A DNA stretch of 64,000 bases from an uncultured Spirochaetota bacterium (GTDB lineage: Bacteria > Spirochaetota > Spirochaetia > Treponematales > Rectinemataceae), in assembly GCA_903821875.1 (NCBI GenBank), contig CAIJMU010000044.1, forward strand, positions 1 to 64,000. Reading direction: 5' to 3'. The notes below the pieces were generated by a model, which saw nothing but the letters and a program-made list of their open reading frames with translations, searched no databases and was not told the origin of the DNA. Position numbers and translations under genes: made by a program. Numbering within the stretch: position 1 is the first letter of the stretch; every line of letters begins with the position of its first letter. Below are positions 1 through 7,808 of this stretch, piece after piece.

Positions 1-61
1 CCAGTGACCCTTTGTTCATCCGGAGGGTCGGAAATCTATGTAGTCGTTTTAGGGAGTCTTT

Positions 62-823
62 GTGAAATCTCGTTTCCCGGCGATCCTTGCTTATCTCGCG
101 GTCCTGGCCGCGGGTCTCGCGCTTTCCGCCTGCCAGCCGGTCACAGCTTGAACTACGTTTTCTTTGCCCAATGGCGTTACCCTGAGCGCCGCAGAGGTCG
201 ATCGCCTGCAAGCTCTTCAGCCCGAAGTTGACAGAATCACCTCGCGCGTCGCTGGCTCGCGTGCCTTAAGCGCACTGGGCGAGACCGATCACAAAGCCAT
301 CATCGCGGCAGAAATCGACCTTCTGAAGAAGGAATTCGGTGACGGCTGGAAGAAATTCTATCTGATCCGTCGCGAAAGCGCTTCCTATGATCCAAAGACC
401 ATGCAGATTATTGCTACGGAAGCTCCGAAGTGGATCGATCCGACCGAGAACAGCTCTGTCGCTTCCCGCTCCACCTTGGAAACCGTCATTGCAGCACCGT
501 TGGTAATGAGGATGAGCAGGTGGTACCACTGGCTTCCTTGGCAGTGGTGGAATCAGGGCCAGACTGAAACCGGCAGTTATACTGGTCTTTTCTATGCTTG
601 GGTTGGCATACCCGCTTCATCTATCATGGTTGGACCTATTGTCGACGCAAATGGTACCATAAACCAGGATAGCCAATCTAATTCAAGTCTTATTTCAAGA
701 GATGGATGGATACGCTATGGGCTCTACGATGGTCGTCAGCTTCCCTGCAATATCACTTACCGCGCTCAGTTCACCGGAACGCCCGGTCTGGACACCGGCG
801 ATGTTGTTAAGTCCTGGAAATGA
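62..823 (+). pseudogene. Lipoprotein gene interrupted by an in-frame TGA
   Basis: A GTG at 62, five bases after an AGGGAG ribosome site (51-56), opens a lipoprotein signal peptide ending in LALSAC (lipobox Cys codon at 131-133). The frame hits TGA at 149-151, six codons past the Cys, then runs open in the same phase to 823. The downstream part alone (a TTG at 164 has no ribosome site) is 219 residues, Trp-rich in the middle (RWYHWLPWQWW), and I do not recognise its family. Seen: signal peptide and body are in one phase, split by one stop. Inferred: a nonsense mutation in a surface lipoprotein gene, or a sequencing error. Without the stop it would be about 253 residues. Confidence 0.6.
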
Positions 824-897
824 CAAGCCATTTCCCCAGTGAAATGTAATTTATAGCCACAGATCCTTAAGTCCGTGGCCCCGACTTGAAAGGCATA

Positions 898-1779
898 ATG
901 AAGAGAACCCTTTCCCTGTTTTTTTTCATCCTCTGTTGCGGCGTGTTTGCTCAGGCTCACAATCACCCCCTCTTTCTTACCCAGGGCCAAGGCCTTGCAG
1001 GATACACTTTTTATACTTCGATGGGACAAGAGTCTTTTATGACTCTTGACGCAGAGAACGGCGTTGCAAGGAAGCTCTTAGTGACCGTAGGGAGCGGCGA
1101 CGGCACAACGCCCTGGGCTGGGGATGCCCTTTCCTTCGAGTATGCCATTTTCGATGGAATCTCCCTTGGAGCGACAACCAGTGGTCCTCAAATGCTTGGA
1201 CTATGGGGACTGCTAGGCGGGAATTGGGTTATCGAAGGCATTATCTCTTCTTCCTTCGATCTCAGCGCGCTTATCCTGTCGGAGCGCTCGAACCACCGAC
1301 TCTTTGGCCTATTCTTGAATCTCGATGCGGCCCTCGATCCCGTCTACTCTAATCATGGTTGGGGCTTCGGATTGACGACTTTCCTTTCGACCCTGAGCCT
1401 CAACTGGAGGGGGATGGATACCAAGGCCTTAGCCGTAATCCCCTACCTCGACTTCAAGGCCAAATTCAACAAAGCCAATCCTTTTTATCCCAAGGATTGG
1501 CTAACCCCGGCGAACTATGCCGATATTCCGGACCAGCTCGGCTATGTCAAAGCCAGCGACTACTCATGCAGTATTTCCTATGCTTCCTACTACCTGGTGG
1601 CGGCCGGTGTCGATATCATCGCTTTCGAGCATTACCTTTTCTATGTGGGATTGAATTTCCCCATAGCTTCCGTCAGCTATGACACTTCGAACAATCCCAT
1701 TTTTTGGTCTTTGGGGCCCAATCTGAATACCCTATTCGACATCAGGCACTGGGAGTTTGAGTTCAAGTACTTGCTCTGA
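898..1779 (+). CDS. Secreted or outer-membrane protein of unknown family
   Basis: 293 residues. The ATG at 898 follows AAAGG (889-893), so it is preferred to the TTG at 886. The N-terminus MKRTLSLFFFILCCGVFAQA is a clear signal peptide with an AQA cleavage site. The mature part alternates short Gly-rich and aromatic stretches and ends in aromatic and Leu residues (FEFKYLL), which suggests an outer-membrane beta-barrel; no domain is recognised. It precedes the NHL lipoprotein and the omptin-family gene on the same strand, probably co-transcribed. Function unknown. Confidence 0.7.
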   Translation: MKRTLSLFFFILCCGVFAQAHNHPLFLTQGQGLAGYTFYTSMGQESFMTLDAENGVARKLLVTVGSGDGTTPWAGDALSFEYAIFDGISLGATTSGPQMLGLWGLLGGNWVIEGIISSSFDLSALILSERSNHRLFGLFLNLDAALDPVYSNHGWGFGLTTFLSTLSLNWRGMDTKALAVIPYLDFKAKFNKANPFYPKDWLTPANYADIPDQLGYVKASDYSCSISYASYYLVAAGVDIIAFEHYLFYVGLNFPIASVSYDTSNNPIFWSLGPNLNTLFDIRHWEFEFKYLL

Positions 1780-1891
1780 ACCTGCAAGATTCTCGCCTTG
1801 TTGCGGCTGTCGGGAAGAAGCCAACGCTGTGATAGGCTTATTCGTGCCGAGACTGGGTTGTTCATGCAAGCGAATGGAAAAGAGGAAGAAA

Positions 1892-2947
1892 TTGGTTGGG
1901 AGAAGGACAGGTGGCAATGAGTCTCTAGCCGTTGCTACGATAGTGACCCTAGTTACCGGCATTTTGCTCTCGGCCTGCTCGCAGTCGATGGTGCCGGGAG
2001 GGGTGTTTCAGAGCTTCGGTTATGGCCGCCTCGTCGCATTCAATGGCAAGCCCGCCAAGGATAGCCTCAAGTATCCCCGCGGCTTGGCGCTGGACGTATC
2101 GGGACGAATCTTTGTCGCCGATGCGCGGAACAAGCGGATCGTCATGATGGAAGCGCTCTCAGCCAGCTCCTGGACCGTCTTTCCGACCGACGCTACGCCA
2201 CAGGGGGATCGTTTTGTCGACCCCGAGGGAATCGCTATCGGCCCAGGGGGTGACCTCTGGGTCGCGGATGCAGGGCTTCAGCGCGTAGTGCGGCTAAAGA
2301 TGGCCGACTGGCAGGGAGGGATGCCCACCTTCGATTACTTCAGCTCCGTTACCGTGGCAGGCACGAGCTATCCGCTTTCCTTCCCGACCGGACTTGCCAT
2401 CAGCGGCACGACCCTCTACCTGACAGACCCTGGTACTGAATTCCCCAAGAATACACCAAGGATCTTCAAGATTGACATAAGCGTCGATCTTGCCAGCGCA
2501 ATTCATGTCGCAACGGGCTTGGCCTTGCTAGGCTCGAAGGGCACTGGGAAGTTCCAATTCTCCTTTCCGCGCGGCATAGCAGTGGACGCCAGCGGCGAGC
2601 ATGTCTACATCACTGACGAGGTCAACTACCGCGTCGTCCGCATGAAGTCCGATTTGGCTTCTTCGTGGACGACCCTTGGATCCCGGGGGAACGGCTCGAG
2701 GCAGTTCATCTCGCCCCAGGCCATTGCGACGGACTCAAGCGGAAGACTGTACATTGTCGATTCGGGCAATTATTGGATTGTCAGGATCGATGACATGATC
2801 GGTGCTGGCTGGACTCGCTATGGCTTCCAGAGTTCGAGCGCAGCAATCACCGACAATGTCTACCCTGCCTGGGTGGCAGTCGACCCCGTCTCGTCGGCAA
2901 TCTATGTGACCGACGATCAGAATTATCAAGTCGCCGAGTTTGAATAA
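1892..2947 (+). CDS. NHL-repeat beta-propeller lipoprotein
   Basis: About 351 residues. A TTG at 1892 is chosen because AGAGGA (1881-1886) sits at good distance; an in-frame ATG at 1874 lacks a ribosome site. The signal peptide ends in GILLSAC, a lipobox. Six NHL-type repeats follow, each with a [FY]P.G[IL]A.D..G..[YF]V.D..N.R[IV]V-like core, for example KYPRGLALD, FSFPRGIAVD, FISPQAIATD. NHL propellers bind protein or carbohydrate ligands; the ligand cannot be read from sequence. The stop lies 3 bases before the omptin-family gene, so the two are very likely one operon. Confidence 0.8.
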   Translation: MVGRRTGGNESLAVATIVTLVTGILLSACSQSMVPGGVFQSFGYGRLVAFNGKPAKDSLKYPRGLALDVSGRIFVADARNKRIVMMEALSASSWTVFPTDATPQGDRFVDPEGIAIGPGGDLWVADAGLQRVVRLKMADWQGGMPTFDYFSSVTVAGTSYPLSFPTGLAISGTTLYLTDPGTEFPKNTPRIFKIDISVDLASAIHVATGLALLGSKGTGKFQFSFPRGIAVDASGEHVYITDEVNYRVVRMKSDLASSWTTLGSRGNGSRQFISPQAIATDSSGRLYIVDSGNYWIVRIDDMIGAGWTRYGFQSSSAAITDNVYPAWVAVDPVSSAIYVTDDQNYQVAEFE

Positions 2948-2950
2948 GCC

Positions 2951-3937
2951 ATGAACCAGGCATCCACTTTCCTTGCAAGGTTTCTCTTTCTGCTACTGAT
3001 TATCGGCATCGGAATATCGGACATCTTCGGCAACGAATCCGCCGAAGCCTATCCCGTTGTGGTTCTCGAGTCGAGCTTCGGACTCATGTTCGGCACTGCG
3101 ACGCAAGAGGTCATCTTTCAGGATTACAAGCTGAGCGAGCTCGACTGGTCCTCGATCCCGCTTTTTTACTTTGGCTCTTCCCTCGAGCTTCGTTTTCCCA
3201 CTGGCCTCATTTCCCGTTTCGGGGTCGCCTACGCCCTGAGCGGACACAGCGGAAGCATGACCGACTCTGATTGGAAAAATTATGACAATGTGTTGACCAA
3301 TTTCAGCAGCTCCGAAAGCTGGACCGAAAAGGCTTACATTCTAAGCATCGAATTGACCTATGACTTTGCACTTTCGGAAACCCTCGTCATCGAGCCTCTG
3401 ATCTCGGTTGGCTATCAGGAATTCGGCTGGACCTCCCGCGGCGGATCCTACTGGTATCCCGTGGAGGTCTTTCCCCCTCTTCCGGACGGCACAATTACCA
3501 CGGGTCCCGTAACGCCGATCTCGAGCAACACCCCATTCGCGAATCTCCATACCACAGGGATCATCTATGAGCAGCGGAGCATCTACCTTGGCTTCGGGTT
3601 CTCCCTGATATGGCGACCGAGCGCCAGTCTCGAATTCGAGACCTCTCTATCCGCGACGCCCCTTGTGACTATGGAGAGCAAGGACGAACATACCTTCAGG
3701 AAGCTTGTTTTCGCTGGCACCCTTGGCGGAGGTCTCGTGCTAAGGCCCGAGTTCCGTTTCGAATATAGGGTTTCCGATTCTCTCGGGATCAACCTGGACC
3801 TCGAGTATCTGGGCCTTCAGGGTCTAGCTGGCGGCATAGGGGTGAGCGACGATCAAGGAAACTTCCTTGGTGCGGAAGACGCGAAAGATAGTTTCGCCGC
3901 CCTGAAATCGCAGGTCTCGCTCAGGGTTCGGCTGTAG
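2951..3937 (+). CDS. Omptin-family outer-membrane aspartyl protease
   Basis: 328 residues with a signal peptide (hydrophobic about 9-25). Several blocks match the OmpT/Pla family in order: YKLSELDW (59-66), MTDSDW (103-108), GYQEFGW then RGGSYWY (154-169), and SKDEH (243-247). The Asp pair D105/D107 and the D245/H247 pair correspond to the two catalytic dyads of omptins (Asp83/Asp85 and Asp210/His212 in OmpT), so the active site looks complete. The C-terminus (LKSQVSLRVRL) fits a barrel end strand. Omptins cleave peptides at the cell surface. The start follows the NHL gene by 3 bases, with a weak ribosome site, implying coupled translation. Confidence 0.75.
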   Translation: MNQASTFLARFLFLLLIIGIGISDIFGNESAEAYPVVVLESSFGLMFGTATQEVIFQDYKLSELDWSSIPLFYFGSSLELRFPTGLISRFGVAYALSGHSGSMTDSDWKNYDNVLTNFSSSESWTEKAYILSIELTYDFALSETLVIEPLISVGYQEFGWTSRGGSYWYPVEVFPPLPDGTITTGPVTPISSNTPFANLHTTGIIYEQRSIYLGFGFSLIWRPSASLEFETSLSATPLVTMESKDEHTFRKLVFAGTLGGGLVLRPEFRFEYRVSDSLGINLDLEYLGLQGLAGGIGVSDDQGNFLGAEDAKDSFAALKSQVSLRVRL

Positions 3938-4015
3938 TCCGATATGCAAGGGCAATCGCCTTCCCCCCTGCCGCACACTTTCCGAAAAGACGCCCGAGTT
4001 CGGCAAGGCCTTCGA

Positions 4016-4200
4016 TCATTTCCTCATCCTTGAGCTCAAGTGGCGGGCATGGGCTTCGCTGCGGTGGTAGACCAACTTCCCGGCTTGCAGGACTCGATAG
4101 AACGTCGAAGCGGAACTGAGGTAAATGCCCTTCTCCCGATGGGACGCGGGAAGGCTCCTCCTTAACGGTCTTGTCGAGTCAACAGAAGTATGCATAATCA
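4016..4200 (-). pseudogene. Remnant of an IS3-type transposase
   Basis: The minus strand encodes HREKGIYLSSASTFYRVLQ followed by a basic HR-rich stretch. This resembles the helix-turn-helix segment before the catalytic core in IS3-family OrfB proteins (a GIY..S.ST.YR.L pattern). No DDE core, inverted repeats or partner OrfA are visible, and the frame stops at 4016. I read it as a decayed fragment in the gap between the omptin-family and small lipoprotein genes. The match is by memory of the pattern, so moderate confidence only. Confidence 0.4.
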
Positions 4201-4250
4201 CCAGACAGCAGATAAATGTTCGATAGCAATCTGAAATCCGGAGGATCGAC

Positions 4251-4592
4251 ATGACTACCAGAAGAGCGGTTAACGTGTTGTTCGCAAAGGCTTCAATACT
4301 AGGATTGCTGTTGACAACGAAGCTGGCATCATGCGCATACTTTCCGGGCGCCCAGGAAATCGCAGTCTCTGCGATTCCACCTAACTCCATAAGTATTCAA
4401 AACAATGCGGCACTATCAACATTGCGCGGTTTGACCATTGATATTGTACGAGACGGAAATGTCGTGCATACGATTGTGTATGAGGGCGCTATTCCAGCTG
4501 GCATGCATGATGGGTACATCCTGAGCGATTTCGTCATGCAGAGTGTAGATACGATACAGGCAAGGAATGCCGTTTTTTCGCATGATATGTAG
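4251..4592 (+). CDS. Small putative lipoprotein
   Basis: 113 residues. ATG at 4251 preceded by a strong GGAGGA (4240-4245) at 5-base spacing. The N-terminal hydrophobic stretch (ILGLLLTTKLASC) ends in a possible lipobox, LASC. The rest is a single small beta-rich segment without recognised domain. Base composition is lower in GC than most of the window. Function unknown; it may be a cell-surface or immunity-like protein. Confidence 0.55.
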   Translation: MTTRRAVNVLFAKASILGLLLTTKLASCAYFPGAQEIAVSAIPPNSISIQNNAALSTLRGLTIDIVRDGNVVHTIVYEGAIPAGMHDGYILSDFVMQSVDTIQARNAVFSHDM

Positions 4593-4705
4593 ATTCAAAG
4601 CAGCGAGATTGGTGATAGGACAAAGGCAGTTCTTGTTTTGGAACTCGCAAAGGCCGCCATGGGAGCGAGATCATCATATTTAAGCGAAACCCGCCAGGTA
4701 CCCGG

Positions 4706-6253
4706 CTATTCCGTCTCCCAGCCCTCGATGTTGCGCGACTCTGCGTCGAAAACGATGCCTACCTGATGGAGCGGCCGACTATCGCTGCGGTATTTTTCCG
4801 CATAGCCCCGCTCCTGTAGCTGGGCAAGCGGGCGCTTGTCGCCACTTTTATCGAGGCTCTTCACCTTGAATTCGAAGATCCAGATTCCCTTTGCGGACTT
4901 TACCGTCAGATCGATCCTCCCCTTGTTTGTCACATCCTCGGGGATGACCTCGAAGCCCACCGACGCAAAGCAGGCATACACGACGCTCGCGTAATAGCCC
5001 TCAAAACCGGAGAGGCGATTCTTTCGGTACCAGTCGTGGGGAATCGATGCAAAAAAGGAGTGTATAACCTCCCGCAGGGTATCGGTGTCGCCAGAATCCA
5101 TCGCGCGCCTCAACCTGTTGTCGACTGGAGGGCTTTCGCTTCCTCGCAAGTTGCCAAGGAGGCTGCGACTGAAGGCACTGCGGACTTCGCGGTTGGGAAA
5201 ACCAAGCCGATAGCTGATTCCCTCGTCGGAGTTGCTGGACCATTCCTTGATGGTAAGGTACCCGGCCTGGAACAGGACTGTTTCCGGGCGGAGATTTTCG
5301 ATGTCGAAGGAGCCCAGGAGTTCCTCATCGGTGACAAGTCCGTCCAATTCCGGCAGAGTTCGCGGTTTTTCAGCCAGGAGCTTGAGGAGAAAAGTGGGCG
5401 TACCCGTCTCGAACCACCAGGCTTTGTAGATACGCTCGTCGAGGAAGAGGAGGATATCGAAGGGGTTGTAAACGGTATCTCCCGTCCAGGAGTAGCCATT
5501 GTACCAGACTCTCATCGCATCCATGTCCAGGCCCTCAAGATAATCGCTGAACGCCGTCTCGAGATCGGCTTGGGTGTAGCCGCAGATCGCCGAATAGCGG
5601 GCATCCACGGTGAGGTCCTTGAGATTGTTGAGACCCGAAAAAATCCCGGTCTTGGCGAACTTACTCACTCCGGTGAGGAAGACAAAGCGGAGCCATGGGT
5701 CCAGGGACTTGAATGAACCGTAAAGATCCTTGAGCATATCGCGTAGCTCGATAGCAAGCTTGGGATTTTCAAGGTTGTCCAGGATGGGCTTATCGTACTC
5801 ATCGATGAGAATCACCACCTTTTCGCCGCTCGCCTCGGAGACATGCCGCAGCAAGGCCTCAAAGCGGCCACCGATAGTTCCCGCAGGCAGGGTGAAGGAC
5901 CAGGTTTTCGCCCATTGCGCGAAAAGCTCCTCGATGCGTGCAGTCAATGCCTCCACCGATCGCGATGGTGAAAGCGACCAATCAATTCGAAGCACCGGAT
6001 GTTTGCGGGACCAATCCCAGCCCGATTCTGGGCTGTCCAGATAGAGGCCAGTGAACAATTCCCTTCTCCCGGAAAAGGCGCTGTCGAGGGTATCGACGAA
6101 GAGACTCTTGCCGAAACGCCTGGGTCGGGAGAGGAAGAAATACTTGCCTTCAGAAAGCATGGCTATGAAATGAGTCTTATCGACATAGGCATAGCCGCTG
6201 TTCCTGACCGCCGAAAAGGTCTGGATGCCGATGGGAAGCTTGGCCTTGCTCAT
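4706..6253 (-). CDS. AAA-ATPase-like protein with PD-(D/E)XK nuclease C-terminus
   Basis: 515 residues, the usual length for this family. N-terminal YVDKTHFI and the P-loop RPRRFGKS (about 44-51) with Walker B VVILIDEYDKP (about 147-157) mark the AAA-ATPase-like domain. The C-terminal third carries GRIDLTVK...IWIFEFKV, a D-(x)n-ExK nuclease core. These two-domain proteins are common, often multicopy, in anaerobic bacteria and their role is unsettled; mobile-element or defence functions have been suggested. It is divergent from the second AAA+ gene at 6419, and the long palindrome at 6362-6395 lies between them. Confidence 0.85.
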   Translation of the reverse strand: MSKAKLPIGIQTFSAVRNSGYAYVDKTHFIAMLSEGKYFFLSRPRRFGKSLFVDTLDSAFSGRRELFTGLYLDSPESGWDWSRKHPVLRIDWSLSPSRSVEALTARIEELFAQWAKTWSFTLPAGTIGGRFEALLRHVSEASGEKVVILIDEYDKPILDNLENPKLAIELRDMLKDLYGSFKSLDPWLRFVFLTGVSKFAKTGIFSGLNNLKDLTVDARYSAICGYTQADLETAFSDYLEGLDMDAMRVWYNGYSWTGDTVYNPFDILLFLDERIYKAWWFETGTPTFLLKLLAEKPRTLPELDGLVTDEELLGSFDIENLRPETVLFQAGYLTIKEWSSNSDEGISYRLGFPNREVRSAFSRSLLGNLRGSESPPVDNRLRRAMDSGDTDTLREVIHSFFASIPHDWYRKNRLSGFEGYYASVVYACFASVGFEVIPEDVTNKGRIDLTVKSAKGIWIFEFKVKSLDKSGDKRPLAQLQERGYAEKYRSDSRPLHQVGIVFDAESRNIEGWETE

Positions 6254-6361
6254 TGTCGCAGTGTACGACTTTTCCTCTGGGCTGGAAATGGTGCGCCGGG
6301 CTTCGAGTTCGTTGTCCGACTTGACAAAATCCTTTCAGGGAAGCACTGTTCACGCAAACAG

Positions 6362-6395
6362 CGCTAATATTGTGATATATTTCACAATTTTAGCG
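6362..6395. promoter_or_regulatory. 34-bp palindromic operator candidate with CRP-like core
   Basis: The element is symmetric about 6378/6379. Outer arms CGCTAA/TTAGCG flank a core TTGTGA-N6-TCACAA (6370-6387). Only the pairs 6368/6389 and 6376/6381 fail to match. The core is an exact fit to the CRP/FNR-type consensus TGTGA-N6-TCACA. It sits in an AT-rich divergent intergenic region, 24 bases before the ATG at 6419 and 109 bases from the opposite gene, so it could control both. Confidence 0.55.
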
Positions 6396-6418
6396 ATATT
6401 TGTGTGACGCGAGGTACT

Positions 6419-7753
6419 ATGGAAAGGGCAACCCTACAAGAGCTCGTGGAGTGGAAAACCTCCCCGAACCGAAAGCCACTCATCCTAAAGGGAGTCCGGC
6501 AATCTGGAAAAACCTGGCTGCTTCAGCATTTCGGAGCGATGCACTACCGAGATGTCGCGTATTTCAGCTTCGATGAGCAACCCGACCTCAAGCAGTTTTT
6601 CGAACTCGACAAGGATCCCGAAAGGATCCTCCGCAATCTCTCGATAGTACGGGGTTCGCCGATCGAGGCTGGACAGACTCTCGTGATTTTCGACGAGATC
6701 CAGGAATGCAACGCTGCCCTCAACAGCTTGAAATACTTCTGCGAGAAGGCGCCGGCCTACCATATTGCCTGTGCCGGTTCCCTCCTCGGGGTCGCGCTCT
6801 CGAAGCCTGCCGGTTTCCCGGTCGGAAAGGTCGATTTTCTCCATGTTCACCCGCTGGGCTTTACAGAGTTCCTCCGCGGGACAGGCGAGACAGAGCTTGC
6901 TTGCTATGTCGAGTCCATCGAAACCATCGAGCCCCTGCCTGAGCTTTTCTTCAAGCGGCTTTCAGAATACCTTAAGTACTATTTCATTACGGGCGGCATG
7001 CCCGAGGTCGTCGAACGATGGCGAGAGACGGGCGACGTGGCGATCGTGCAGAAGACCCTTTCGAACCTGCTGGACGCCTACGAACGGGATTTTGCCAAGC
7101 ACGCGGAACGAAGCGACTTTCCGAAGCTTTCCCTCATCTGGCATTCGATTCCCTCGCAGCTGGGGAGGGACAACAAGAAGTTCCTCTACCGTGCGATCAA
7201 GGAAGGGGCACGGGCGCGTGAATACGAGGATGCCCTGCAATGGCTCTGCGACGCGGGCCTCACCTACAAGCTTTCAAGGGTTGAGAAACCGGCTCTGCCG
7301 CTTCCTGCCTACGACGACATTTCGTCCTTCAAGCTCTATGCCTGCGACGTCGGACTGCTCCGACGGCTCGCGGGGCTCCCAGCCTCGGCCTTTGGCGAGG
7401 GGACACGCTTGTTTACGGAATTCAAGGGATCCTTGAGTGAGAATTTTGTTCTGCAAACTCTTGATCGCCAACTCGAAGTGATGCCGCGCTACTGGACTGA
7501 CGGAAAAGGCCGGGCCGAGGTCGACTTCGTTGTCCAGGTTGAAAATGATATCATCCCTATCGAGGTCAAGGCAGGAACCAGCACCGAAAGCCGCAGTCTC
7601 GCTTCATGGGCCCAGCGTTTCCCGGAGAAGGCTGGACTCCGTGTCCGCTTTTCGATGCGAAATCTCAAACGTGATGGCACCCTGCTCAACATCCCCTTAT
7701 TCCTGGCAGACCGGAGCATCGCGCTGATTTCCAAGGCGAATGCCTCTGGATAA
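6419..7753 (+). CDS. AAA+ ATPase with DUF4143 (AAA_14 family)
   Basis: 444 residues. ATG at 6419 is preferred (GAGGT just upstream); a GTG at 6404 is in frame. P-loop GVRQSGKTWLL (about 23-33), Walker B LVIFDEIQE (about 92-100), and a C-terminal DUF4143 region ending in AEVDFVV...IPIEVKAG, a nuclease-like D..ExK signature. Family members are widespread predicted ATPases without agreed function, frequently near mobile or accessory genes. Here the partner across the operator is another ATPase/nuclease-like protein, which suggests one accessory module. Confidence 0.85.
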   Translation: MERATLQELVEWKTSPNRKPLILKGVRQSGKTWLLQHFGAMHYRDVAYFSFDEQPDLKQFFELDKDPERILRNLSIVRGSPIEAGQTLVIFDEIQECNAALNSLKYFCEKAPAYHIACAGSLLGVALSKPAGFPVGKVDFLHVHPLGFTEFLRGTGETELACYVESIETIEPLPELFFKRLSEYLKYYFITGGMPEVVERWRETGDVAIVQKTLSNLLDAYERDFAKHAERSDFPKLSLIWHSIPSQLGRDNKKFLYRAIKEGARAREYEDALQWLCDAGLTYKLSRVEKPALPLPAYDDISSFKLYACDVGLLRRLAGLPASAFGEGTRLFTEFKGSLSENFVLQTLDRQLEVMPRYWTDGKGRAEVDFVVQVENDIIPIEVKAGTSTESRSLASWAQRFPEKAGLRVRFSMRNLKRDGTLLNIPLFLADRSIALISKANASG

Positions 7754-7808
7754 GGGATTCACTCACGAAGAGGGGCTTCCCGGCAGCAACTGTGTGCAAT
7801 TGGAAAAC

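Noticed and set aside
149-151. Selenocysteine at the in-frame TGA
   Set aside because: No hairpin fitting a bacterial SECIS element is seen directly downstream, and the position just after a lipobox is not a plausible redox site.
4-231. Open frame from position 4
   Set aside because: It has no ribosome site or protein-like composition and overlaps the lipoprotein signal peptide in another frame.
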